Shown here in pieces: positions 1 to 9,010 of a stretch of DNA of 64,000 nt; the first letter of the stretch is position 1, and each line of letters opens with the position of its first letter. A program made the translations under genes and the position numbers. The stretch comes from Amblyomma americanum (taxonomy: Eukaryota; Arthropoda; Arachnida; Ixodida; Ixodidae), in the NCBI RefSeq assembly GCF_052857255.1, contig NC_135497.1:347154799-347218798 (forward strand). The letters run 5' to 3'. The notes beneath the pieces were generated by a model. It did not search any database. It was not told the origin of the DNA and saw only the letters and a program-made list of their open reading frames with translations.

Positions 1-543
1 TTTCGTGCCCGCATAACTGCCACGAATTTATTGCGTATCTTTTTGTACTGACCCAAGTAATAGCTGTTGTCCTTATGCTGTTTCCATTTATGATACCAAA
101 AGTCCTTCTGCTGCAATATTGCTAAAATCTGCTCTGTCATCCAAGGTGAGCAGGGCACTTTATATGAGCGAGCAGACGTCTAAGTACTGCTGCTATTTTT
201 AACTGAAGTCAGAATGTCAATTAAATTAGAAAATTCATTGTCCACGTCATCGTGGTATAACGTACTAGTGTCGATTAACTGGATATTTGATCTCAGCAAA
301 GCGTAATCAATTCTGGTACTTTGGCGTGCTCTAAATTTGGTTTTACGGCGTGTTTGACCGTTACATAGGTGGGGAGATGATCTGAGATGGGTTTGTTGCA
401 TACCCCGGCAGTAATATTTGAGGTTATATTAGTTATAACATGATCAATAACAGTTGCAGATGTACTGGTTATTCTAGTGGGGACAGTGATCAGATGTTGA
501 AAATTAAACGATTCTAGCAGATACGTGTAGTCACTATGATTTG
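1..543 (-). pseudogene. LINE ORF2 fragment: endonuclease C-terminus and EN-RT linker
   Basis: This is the downstream piece of a non-LTR retrotransposon ORF2 read on the minus strand. It holds the C-terminal half of an APE-like endonuclease, with the motifs NFQHLITVPTR, IDHVIT and ISDHLP, followed by the linker that precedes the reverse transcriptase (PWMTEQILAILQQKDFWYHK). The reading frame shifts near position 345 and meets an in-frame TAG near 180, so the copy is dead. The upstream half lies at 6519-6990, on the other side of a Gypsy insertion. The RT domain would continue to the left of the window. The linker suggests a CR1/L2/Jockey-type element. The family group is confident; the exact clade is not. 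Confidence 0.85.
540..543. repeat. Target-site duplication TTTG (left copy; right copy 6515-6518)
   Basis: TTTG lies immediately outside both LTR ends. The LINE endonuclease motif order resumes across the insertion, which confirms that this is the target site. Confidence 0.85.
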
Positions 544-1480
544 TGTGATGACCCCCATAATGCGCAGGTCCACACGGGACGGAGAGGCAAAGAGACACCG
601 TATGGCTCAGTTTAAACAAACAGATATATTCAATAATTATACACGATTAAGATTCAGAGGCTGGGGCGTCCGAGCTTACGTGCCGACGACTTCATGGGGG
701 CGATGGAGGGGCTCCGGAGTTGAGCTCGAGCGGTTGCTGGCAGAAGCTGCACGCCGTCGGGCTTCTGCGCTGAAGGCCCTCTTGGCGAACGATGTCGTCC
801 TGAGCGTCCTTCTTCCGTACTGCTTGTCGATTTTTATATCCTCTTCTCCCCACACTCCCTAGGTTGACGACGCCCACGCCGGAGGGGAAGGAGGGGGGCT
901 AGGGCTTTCACTTGGGCGCACAAACACACCACCGCACTTATGGTCTCGCCCCCCTCACGTGTTGAGTCCGAGGGAAAGAAGGTTGTCTTCGAGGTAGCGA
1001 ATAGCGTCGGCTGTAGTAAGGCGCGCTCTGGCCCGCTGACAGTTCCCGCGGGTCACGGGCCTCCGTTCTCCATCAAATGACACTCGCTCCTCAAGGTAAG
1101 GCGCGCTCTGGCCCGCTGACAGTTCCCGCGGGTCACCGGCCTCCGTTCATCAAATGACACTCGCCCCTCAAGGCCGGAACGCGAGATCACTAAAAGGACG
1201 GGAAAATGGTCCCTTGTCCTGGGATGTGCTCGGGAGGGGCCAGGCCCGCCGAAACGAGGCCGCCCCCGGAACCGCCACGGCAATTGGTTAGGATAAAGCC
1301 CGTTTCCCCGCGGCGGCGGCGGCGGGTCCGGTTGGGTCCGGTTGGGCTTAAACCCCTTCGTTCTGGTCGTCACTCTCAAAGAGCATGGCTGGGTAATTGA
1401 TGATGCCGCTGTCATCTGGGTCTCCGTCTACGCCGCGCCGTCGAACGCGGAACCTCGTAGCACACACAAGGAACGTCACA
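544..1480 (-). repeat. Gypsy 3' LTR
   Basis: A 937-bp repeat matching 5578-6514 with scattered substitutions. Ends are TG...CA with the short inverted repeat TGTGA/TCACA. It contains an imperfect internal tandem duplication of roughly 80 bp (about 1017-1172) built on the core GCGCGCTCTGGCCCGCTGAC. There is also a GC-rich (CGG)n stretch near 1312 and a duplicated TCCGGTTGGG at about 1328-1347. Confidence 0.95.
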
Positions 1481-1494
1481 CTCGCTCACCCTCC
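1481..1494 (-). other. Polypurine tract of the Gypsy element
   Basis: Directly upstream of the 3' LTR on the minus strand the sequence is purine-rich (GGAGGGTGAGCGAG). This is the expected place for the plus-strand primer. Confidence 0.6.
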
Positions 1495-1969
1495 AGAAGA
1501 ATGTTCTCCGAACATTTGAGTCCATGCAGCTCCCCTTGTCTTTCTGAATCGCCTCGCACAGTGCGTCCGACAAAACACATTTCGCTGCACTCAACACCAC
1601 TGCACAACACCATATGCTTCCGCTGTCATAACTGGCGTCTCCAGGGGCAGCACTGCTCTTCTTTTACAGATAAACATGAAACTCAGCACCCAAGCCTCTC
1701 CTTTCTAGTCCAAACTGGACGAAATAAATTTACCACAGTTACAAAGGAGCTCCCACTTCTAGCACGATCACGGCACAGACAAAAATATAGATAACGAAAG
1801 GAAGTAGGGCAGGTTCTGCATGCGCTCCGCGTGCTCTCCTGTGAAGGTGTTAATGACAGAAAGGTTTAACTACCAACTCCGATAACTTAACACATAAGCA
1901 CATAGCAATGTTATGAGCTGCGTCATTACACAATTCTAACCAGTTCACAACTCCGCTCTGTTTACGCCA

Positions 1970-2359
1970 TTAGTCCGACTTAGCTTTCCGATTTCGCAGC
2001 GGATATCGGCCTTCATGAGTCATACTAAGTAAGTCTGTGACCCTTTGTCTGCTTTGGGACTCGCGAGATCTCGTGGCAGGAGCCTCTCCTGGCGTTATCT
2101 GCGCGGCAACCTCGCGCGCTTCTTCTTCTAGCAATGCATGAAGTAAATCCGGTGGCATTCCAGCCGTCACCTCTGGCGCCTGCCGAAAAAATGCAGGACA
2201 GGGCGTTTCTTGCGAACTATCTGCGCTCTCCGCTTCACTTCTGTCCCCATCAAAATCCGCGCTTTCTCTTTCCTCATTTCGTGAATACTGAACCGGTGCC
2301 GACTTGAGGCGATTTGCGTGTATCCTTATCACGCGCCGGTTCACGTCTCGGACTCTCAC
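1970..2359 (-). pseudogene. Remnant of the integrase C-terminal tail
   Basis: A 129-codon frame directly downstream of the pol stop. It begins with a basic segment (VIRIHANRLKS) typical of the last part of Gypsy integrases, runs through an acidic Ser/Glu-rich stretch and ends in GRYPLRNR. No HHCC zinc finger or DDE core lies between the end of RNase H and this tail, although about 1 kb would be expected. I infer an internal deletion with a junction near 2355-2370. The tail could also be expressed as a separate small protein, but nothing supports that. Confidence 0.6.
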
Positions 2360-2362
2360 GGC

Positions 2363-4656
2363 TCACACGGCAGCTGTGCGGCTGAGTGCATCAGCATTCA
2401 GATGTGTCTTTCCTGACTTGTGCTCAACTTGAAAGCAGTATTCCTGCAGGTGTAGATTCCATCTAGCGAGTCGCGAGCTAGGGTCCCTGACACTCATCAC
2501 CCATTTCAGAGGATGGCAGTCTGTGACTAGCTTGAATTTGCGGCCGTAAAGGTAGCATCTGAAGTGCTTTACTGCCCAGACAACGGCGAGGCACTCCCTT
2601 TCCGTAGCTCCGTACTTTTGCTCTGTGGGGCTCAGCTGTCGGCTAGCAAAAGCAACGGGATGTTCTTTGCCATCGATAACCTGAGATAGCACGGCACCAA
2701 CTGCGAACTTTGACGCATCTGTGGCCATAACGAAGGGCAAATTAAAAGCCGGGTGGCGCAACAGCGGTGCACTCATTAGCTTCCTTTTCAGGGCCCCAAT
2801 AGCATCCTCCGCGTTTTCGTCCCAGCGAAAGGCGACATTTTTGGCTGTTAAGGCGGTGAGCGGCTTAGCGAGCTTGGCGAACTCCTCTATGTGCCTTCGG
2901 TAGTAACCGACCAGGCCGAGAAACTGCCGGACCTGGCGGACGCTAGTCGGGGATGGAAAATCCGAGACACACCTTAGTTTCTCAGGGTCCGGTCGCACGC
3001 CGTCAGCTGAAACAACGTGCCCGAGGTATTTCACCTCGTTTTTGAGGAATTGGCACTTAGAGGGCTTCAGCTTGAGACCCGCTCCTCTTAGTCGCACCAA
3101 AACGTGCTCAATATTGCGCAAATGGTTCTCAAAACTGTCACTGTATATGATTAAGTCATCCATATACACGAAGCACAGCCTCCCCAGAAGACCTGCCAGG
3201 ATAACATCAGCGGTTCTCTGCCAGACAGCAGGGCTGTTGGCCAGACCCATCGGCATTCTTTTCCATTCATAGTGCCCTGAGGGCGTGTTGAATGCCGTTT
3301 TCTCGGCATCTGCCGGATCCATTGCAATCTGCCAGAATCCCGCCGCCATTTCCACTACCGTGAAGTACCTGGCAGAGCCCAGCTGAGAAAGCGTCTCCTG
3401 TATATTGGGGATGGAGTATGGATCGATGCGAGTTACGGCATTTAGTTTGCGGGAGTCCACCACCAATCGATACGAGTCATCTGGCTTTTCCACCAATAGT
3501 GCTGGTGCTCCCCAGGGTGACTTTGAGTGTTCGACAATGCCGCGATCAATCAGGTCCTGCACCTGCCGCTGCATCTCCTCACGTTGGGAGTAAGGAATCC
3601 TGTACGCACGCTGGTAAACGGGCAATGAAGTGCGGGTTTCTATCCTGTGCTTTATAAACCCACAGCAGCCCAAATCCAGGTTGGACGCGGCGAATACCTC
3701 CGAGTAGTCGTTCAGCAAACCAGCCAGAGCCTCCCTCTCCCTGGATTTTACGTGAGAAAGATCGAACGACACCTTTGGAGCAGCCGAAGGACTAGCATGC
3801 TCTACAGTTGCGAGTACCGTATCGGTGGGATCATGTTTCTCTAACGCAGAGGTGAAGAAAGCCAATGTTTTGTTTTTGGGAAGGCTCAGTGGCTGCTGGC
3901 TACAGTTAACCACCCGTAGGGGCGCTCTGTGGGCGTCATTAACTGTCACGAGGCACGCGGCTGCCTTCAGGCCATTGCTGAGAGAGTCGACCGGCTCAAG
4001 CACTCCCACGGCGCCGCTCTCTACATCTGAAGGCACAAACGCGTACAAAATGTGCTCCGACCAAGGAAGGACGACCGCCTCATCGACCAGCCTGACGGCA
4101 ACCCGCGAATATACCTTCTCCAATGATCCCACTGTTTGACGGGTGTCAATATCGGTAATGCGAATCTCAGCCTCTCTCCTGTTCAAAAACGGAACTTTTG
4201 AGCCGCCCGCATTAACGTCTTCCTCAGAGAATGAGACTACTACCTTCCCTTTTCTCAAAAAATCCTGCCCTAATATACCTGACACTCCGTTTGGCAGAGA
4301 CACCGTGTCCGGGCATACGTAGCAGGGGTGCTCCAATGCAATTCCGCCGAGAGAGAAGTGTAACCGGTAGAGTCCACTTGTGCCAAGAGGATCCCCCGTT
4401 ATGCCTACAAATTTGGTTGCCATACCACCAGACGCTTCCAACACCTCGCGGTCCCCCTTCCTTCGAAGCGTGTTAAAACTGCTCTCCTTAAGCAATGTCA
4501 CCTTTGACCCCGTATCTATCAACAATTCCATGCAACAACCATTTAACTTGCAACGCACAACAGGGCATGCCTCGTCGGCCACACAAACTACCACCACCTC
4601 ATCATCCACTGCTCCCTCCCCACGCTCCTTAGGCTGGGGAGGACTATCTAGTTTTT
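2363..4656 (-). CDS. pol: Gypsy pol: aspartic protease, reverse transcriptase, RNase H
   Basis: A continuous frame of about 760 codons entered from gag by a -1 shift at 4651-4657. The first ATG-independent stretch (from about 4609) leads into the aspartic protease motif LLIDTGSKVTLL. The RT carries LNAVTRIDPYSIP, the catalytic FVYMDDLIIYS and the VKYLGHVVS thumb motif. RNase H has FVMATDASKFAVGAVL and LVTDCHPLKWV. It closes with the Gypsy-typical HLNADALSRT and a TGA at 2363-2365. Normally the polyprotein would continue into integrase, which is missing here. All catalytic RT residues are present, so RT activity is plausible but autonomous integration is not. Confidence 0.92.
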
Positions 4657-5508
4657 TGTCTCGGTATCTGGAGCCCCGCTGTAGGCTTGCTTAGGGCGTG
4701 TCTCGCCTGCTTCTCTTTGTGGCTCCCCACGGCGCACGTTTTGGCAGAACCTGGCGATGTATCCGCGACCCTGGCAAGCGAAGCATACGTTTTTTTCAAA
4801 ATCTCGCATACCGCGCCTGTAGCGAATGGGCGCTGTTGAGCGCGCGCTTCAACGTGGCGTTCCACCTGCTGAGATAGCAGCTGTTCTAAGCGATCTAACC
4901 GCTCTGTCAAGAGAGCAACCTCAGGGTTGAGCACCGCTCTCTCTATGACGCGTACTCTCGCTGCGGCTGTCGTTAACGCCTCATTTCGTTCCTCATCCAA
5001 TGCGGCCTCCACGGCTTGGTCGAAATTGCTCGGCTTGCGCGAGAGCACGAACCGGCGCACGGGGTCTTGCAGACCAGCCACGAACAAAGCGGTCATTTCC
5101 TCTTTAAGTATATCCTCCGCGTATTTCTTCTTTAGCTGGTCTCCTTCCTCCTCCCTGCTTAACGTATCGCGCGCTAAGCGCTGAAGCCGCGACGCAAACG
5201 TTCGCACGTCCTCCCCTACTATCTGTCCGGCGTCACGGAACCTCTGTACCCGCACGTGACGGGGTTCAGTGTCGAAATGCTCAAACGCGAGCTTCTTAAA
5301 TTCCGCAAATGATTTTGTGGATTTTACTTTTTCGTCTCGCCATGCAAAATCATGAGCAGCTCCTGCCATCTTACACCTCGCCATTCCCAGCATTTGAGCA
5401 TCGGACAATCCCCCCATTTTCCCAATCTCTTCTAGCATGGAAAAGAAATCGCAGATTGGAACCCCTGTCTTATCTCCTGTAAACGTCCCGTGATTCCCTT
5501 TTGATTAC
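4648..5508 (-). pseudogene. gag: Gypsy gag with CCHC-like knuckle, frame-broken
   Basis: Capsid-like Gag starting in a frame open from about 5508; the first ATG is at 5438. The segment before it (GDKTGVPICDFF) is also coding-like. It has typical retrotransposon capsid content (FKKLAFEHFD, RTFASRLQRLARD, FVAGLQDPVRRF) and a coiled region (ERLDRLEQLLSQQVE). The zinc knuckle CFACQGRGYIARFC lies in a different frame. A frame change near 4800-4840 therefore separates the capsid from the knuckle and is probably a mutation. The usual knuckle His is Tyr. Only about 70 bp separate the primer binding site from the open frame, so the N-terminus may be short or deleted. Confidence 0.8.
4651..4657 (-). 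promoter_or_regulatory. Programmed -1 frameshift heptamer A AAA AAC at the gag stop
   Basis: On the minus strand the codons ACA AAA AAC TAG end the zinc-knuckle frame, giving the slippery heptamer A_AAA_AAC with the stop directly after it. Shifting back one base gives an open frame running without a stop into the protease at 4609. The pol frame lacks an ATG at its start (the first listed codon is GTG), which fits expression by frameshifting. I did not model a downstream stimulatory structure. Confidence 0.8.
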
Positions 5509-5560
5509 AATTTTGAAGTTATGAATGTCGCAGCATTCAGAGGACATTTGCTTTTGAGAC

Positions 5561-5576
5561 CCCACTTCTGACACCA
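5561..5576 (-). other. Primer binding site, tRNA-Leu type
   Basis: CCCACTTCTGACACCA on the plus strand, one base from the 5' LTR edge at 5578. It equals the 3' end of an animal tRNA-Leu including CCA (tRNA identity recalled, not searched). On the element strand this is the expected primer binding site. Confidence 0.8.
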
Positions 5577-5577
5577 G

Positions 5578-6514
5578 TGTGATGACCCCCATAATGCGCA
5601 GGTCCACACGGGACGGAGAGGCAAAGAGACACCGTATGGCTCAGTTTAAACAAACAGATATATTCAATAATTATACATGATTAAGATTCAGGGGCTGGGG
5701 CGTCCGCGCTTACGTGCCGACGACTTCATGGGGGCGATGGAGGGGCTCCGGAGTTGAGCTCGAGCGGTTGCTGGCAGAAGCTGCACGCCGTCGGGCTTCG
5801 GCGCTGAAGGCCCTCTTGGCGAACGATGTCGTCCTGAGCGTCATTCTTCCGTACTGCTTGTCGATTTTTATATCCTCTTCTCCCCACACTTCCTAGGGTG
5901 AGGACGCCCACGCCGGAGGGGAAGGAGGGGGGCTAGGGCTTTCACTTGGGCGCACAAACACACCACCGCACTTATGGTCTCGCCCCCCTCAAGTGTTGAG
6001 TCTGAGGGAAAGGAGGTTGTCTTCGAGGTAGCGCATAGCATCGGCTGTGGTAAGGCGCGCTCTGGCCCGCTGACAGTTCCCGCGGGTCACCGGCCTCCGT
6101 TCTCCATCAAATGACACTCGCTCCTCAAGGTAAGGCGCGCTCTGGCCCGCTGACAGTTCCCGCGGGTCACCGGCCTCCGTTCATCAAATGACACTCGCCC
6201 CTCAAGGCCGGAACGCGAGGTCACTAAAAGGCCGGGAAAGTGTTCCCTTGTCCTGGGATGTGCTCGGCAGGGGGCAGGCCCGCCGAAACGAGGCCGCCCC
6301 TGGAACCGCCACGGCAATTGGGGAGGATAAAGCCCGTTTCCCCGCGGCGGCGGCGGCGGGTCCGGTTGGGTCCGGTTGGGCTTAAACCCCTTCGTTCTGG
6401 TCGTCACTCTCAAAGAGCATGGCTGGGTAATTGATGATGCCGCTGTCATCTGGGTCTCCGTCTACGCCGCGCCGTCGAACGCGGAACCTCGTAGCACACA
6501 CAAGGAACGTCACA
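5578..6514 (-). repeat. Gypsy 5' LTR
   Basis: A 937-bp partner of 544-1480. It has the same TG...CA ends, the same internal duplication (about 6050-6205) and the same length. Because of the orientation this is the promoter-bearing LTR; I cannot pick a TATA box with confidence. Confidence 0.95.
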
Positions 6515-6518
6515 TTTG

Positions 6519-6990
6519 TATGACTGGTGTCTATGTTAACGTCACCACTGATTATAACCGGACCTTTGTGTTGTGACACTAGAGTGAAAAATATAGATTC
6601 AAGTTTTTGAAGAAATGAAACTACAGCTGAATTAGGTGGTCGATACACGACACCTATTATAACAGAGTTGCCCAGCCTGATAAATAAGGCCTCGATATCA
6701 AATGTGCTGCAGGAGACTTTGGGCAAGGCTGAGTAGGTGTGACTGTTATTAACAAAAAGGGCTACACCACCACCGCGCGAAAGGGAATCACGTGGATGAG
6801 AAATTGTGAGATTCTCAGGAATAACAACATCTTCACCTTTTTTAAGCCAAGTTTCCGATATTGCAATGACATCATAATGTTTCTGGCACTGAAAGAGATA
6901 AGCAAGGAGCAAGTTCAAGTTCTTTCTTATACTGCGTATATTGCTGTGTAATATGTGTAAGCTACTATTATCCATCTTCGTGAACGCCAT
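6519..6990 (-). pseudogene. LINE ORF2 N-terminus: endonuclease first half
   Basis: The minus-strand frame starts with ATG at 6988-6990 and shows the APE-like endonuclease motifs HSNIRSI, ISETWLK, GGGVALFV, GVVYRPP and ISGDVNID. It is cut by the Gypsy LTR at 6514, and the remainder resumes at 543. The start lies about 60 bp after the ORF1 stop, the usual spacing in two-ORF LINEs. Confidence 0.88.
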
Positions 6991-7053
6991 GTCTCTGCCA
7001 TGAGTTTGGTGCGGCTAGGAATAAGTTACTAGACAATTTTTGAAAGATCATCT

Positions 7054-7857
7054 TCACATGTCACATGGACGACTTTTGAAATTGTCTGCTTTCCTCGCCA
7101 GAATTTTACCATTTGAAACCCAGGCAAATTTCCAGCCTTTTTCTTTTTTCAATTCGATGGTCTTGCCTAGCAAGAATTTGTTTTCAGGGCAGAGGTGGTC
7201 ATTCACAAAGATTGGATCGTTATCCTCAAAGCCAAGCATCTTTGTGTTCATTCGGGTTTTCTTGGCTGCTTGAAAGAATTTGTCCCGCGCACACCTTGAG
7301 TTGAACTTCACTATTATATTTGGCAGCCCTGGTCCTTTAACCGGAACTCTATGTGCGACATCTATATCACCAGAAGAGAGATCCAGTTTCAGGCACTTGG
7401 CCACCTTCTGGACTGTTTCATCTAAGTCCTCGTTCTCAGCCTCTGGCACTTCCTTTAGTTCAATGTTGTTGCGCCTACTGTATTGCTTCAATTCAACAAG
7501 CTCCTTTTTTAAGTCCCCCATGCTTTTCCTTAGCCTCTGGCAGTCTCCTTCACTGTCTTCACACCGCTTCTTTACCTCAGTGAGCTCCTGGCGTAAATTC
7601 CGGATTTCGCTCTTGAACTCATCGAAGCTCTCACTGTTGAACTCAACGGATTGTTTCATGGTCATTACGTCAGTCCTAAGTTCGGCTACGGCTTCGATAA
7701 ACTTCGCTGTCAGTTCAATGAACAGCTTTGCTAGTTCCTTAATAAAATTTGGTGCCTTTTCAGACATGGATCTGGCAAAATCCTTCAATACATCCATAGT
7801 CTGCAGAATATCGGAATCCGGCTCGAAAAGCGACAAAAGGAAGCAAACAGGGAACAA
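7054..7857 (-). CDS. LINE ORF1 protein (coiled coil, RNA-binding)
   Basis: A 267-codon frame; an internal ATG at 7797 (MDVLKDFARSM) is a likelier start than 7857. Residues of about 60-140 are heptad-rich (FKSEIRNLRQELTEVKKR), giving a trimer or dimer coiled coil. Then comes YSRRNNIELKEVPE, the hallmark linker of LINE ORF1 proteins, and an RRM-like part (IIVKFNSRCARDKFF) with a basic C-terminus. The role in such elements is RNP formation with the element RNA. The frame is intact, unlike ORF2. It lies directly upstream of the endonuclease ORF on the same strand. Confidence 0.85.
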   Translation of the reverse strand: MFPVCFLLSLFEPDSDILQTMDVLKDFARSMSEKAPNFIKELAKLFIELTAKFIEAVAELRTDVMTMKQSVEFNSESFDEFKSEIRNLRQELTEVKKRCEDSEGDCQRLRKSMGDLKKELVELKQYSRRNNIELKEVPEAENEDLDETVQKVAKCLKLDLSSGDIDVAHRVPVKGPGLPNIIVKFNSRCARDKFFQAAKKTRMNTKMLGFEDNDPIFVNDHLCPENKFLLGKTIELKKEKGWKFAWVSNGKILARKADNFKSRPCDM

Positions 7858-8199
7858 ATGGCATAAATTTCAAACCACGTTCAACAATCATTTGGGGAGT
7901 TAGTTGCAAGATGCCGTCTTGGTTGTGTAATTGCTGTAGCCTATCATTGTGGCGGATCAGTGAACCAGCTCTTTTATCGGCGTAATGTCATGTACAGTTT
8001 TCAGAAACACGTCGAACTCCTCATCAGCACGGCTATAGTTCAGCGCCATATTTCGCGAAAAGTAACGGTTATAAATTTTCTTTCTTTTTTTTTCCGAGGA
8101 CGGTTACTGACTGCAATGCTCTCCTTGGGAGAGTGATATCCGCTGTTGACTTTCTGAAGGTCTTTGATGATGTATTTTAGTTACTGTATAGAAATATTC
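7858..8199. other. Probable LINE 5' UTR and flank, no gene seen
   Basis: This stretch lies upstream of ORF1 on the element strand. I see no recognisable motif and cannot place the 5' end of the LINE. Confidence 0.3.
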
Positions 8200-8315
8200 T
8201 TCAGTTTTATTTGTCGTTCATGCTTTTATTACTGACTTATTGCCCCTGTATGTTATATCTTTGTGCCCTTCCTGCTTGCACCCAAGCAAGAAGTCTGCAG
8301 TATTGGGTAAATAAG

Positions 8316-8346
<31 letters not shown>

Positions 8347-8348
8347 AT
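8200..8348 (+). repeat. LINE-like 3' end with (TAAA)n tail
   Basis: Non-coding sequence ending in about ten TAAA units (8309-8348). The arrangement is typical of CR1/L2-type retroposon 3' ends. It is in the opposite orientation to the LINE at 1-7.9 kb, so it is a separate insertion. The family is not certain. Confidence 0.5.
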
Positions 8349-8775
8349 ACAGGATTTCGTGTCCAGAACTTAGAGTATCTAACATCAACTGGTGAAACCA
8401 TGAATAGCGGCCCACTCCTGGTTTTTTTGTGTGACAGTAGTGAGACACTCCTGTGCAATCTGAGGAGACTGAACGTTCTCTTGGACACCGTCTCTCTCAT
8501 CGCGTACCCTCAGCGTTCATGAACTGAGCGGCCAACAATGGCTTTGCGGGACAGTTGTAGAAACACATTGTTTAAATTAAGGGGCTCAGATGGAGCATTG
8601 CCGACAGACCACAGTAAGGGTAATCCCGCAGGTACATTGAAACCATCACCACTGCTCTCCCAACAAGCTGCACAGAGCATGAGCAGGATTGTTTCTTGGT
8701 TCTGTTACGTAGATATCAAACAAATCCATGTACCATTGTTTGCGCTTGTTTGTTAAATTATCCTACCCCGAAGAG

Positions 8776-9010
8776 TCGCCGCGGTGGCTAAGTGGTTATG
8801 GCGCTTGGCTGCTGGCCCGAAAGACGCGGGTTCGATCCCGGCCGCGGCGGTCGAACTTCGATGGAGGCGAAATTCTAGAGGCCCGTGTACTTTGCGATGT
8901 CAGTGCACGTTCAAGAACCCCAGGTGGTCGAAATTTCCGGAGTCCTTCACTACGGCGTCCCTCATAGCCTGAGTCGCTTTGGGACGTTAAAACCCAATAA
9001 ACCAAACCAG
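8776..9010 (+). mobile_element. tRNA-derived SINE (tick type A)
   Basis: A tRNA-like head with A box TGGCTAAGTGG (8784-8794) and B box GGTTCGATCCC (8829-8839). The body contains CCCAGGTGGTCGAAATTTCC and GAGTCGCTTTGGGACGTTAA and ends in ACCCAATAAACC. The same consensus recurs at 35511-35755 and 61403-61646. It resembles the SINE family I recall from ticks (Ruka-like); the name was not verified. Confidence 0.9.

Larger units (their letters stand above)
544..6514 (-). mobile_element. Gypsy-type LTR retrotransposon, complete at both LTRs, integrase-deleted
   Basis: A 5,971-bp element on the minus strand bounded by two 937-bp direct repeats that start TGTGATGAC and end GTCACA. The 4-bp sequence TTTG precedes it at 540-543 and follows it at 6515-6518, so it is a target-site duplication. 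Internally it has a tRNA-Leu-type primer binding site, gag, and pol (protease, RT, RNase H), then a short tail that looks like the end of an integrase. The integrase zinc finger and DDE core are absent. About two dozen differences between the LTRs are visible by eye, so it is neither brand new nor ancient. It sits inside the endonuclease of a LINE that reads in the same direction. Confidence 0.95.

Noticed and set aside
1053..1415. 120-codon minus-strand frame repeated in both LTRs
   Set aside because: It lies in the GC-rich LTR, spans its internal duplication and has no known protein motif; LTR conservation explains its presence twice.
7280..7903. Plus-strand frame of 207 codons opposite LINE ORF1
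   Set aside because: It is the antisense of the coiled-coil ORF1; Ser/Phe-rich composition typical of such shadows.
8776..8850. Functional tRNA gene
   Set aside because: The tRNA-like part is the head of a SINE with a conserved body repeated elsewhere; the cloverleaf is incomplete.
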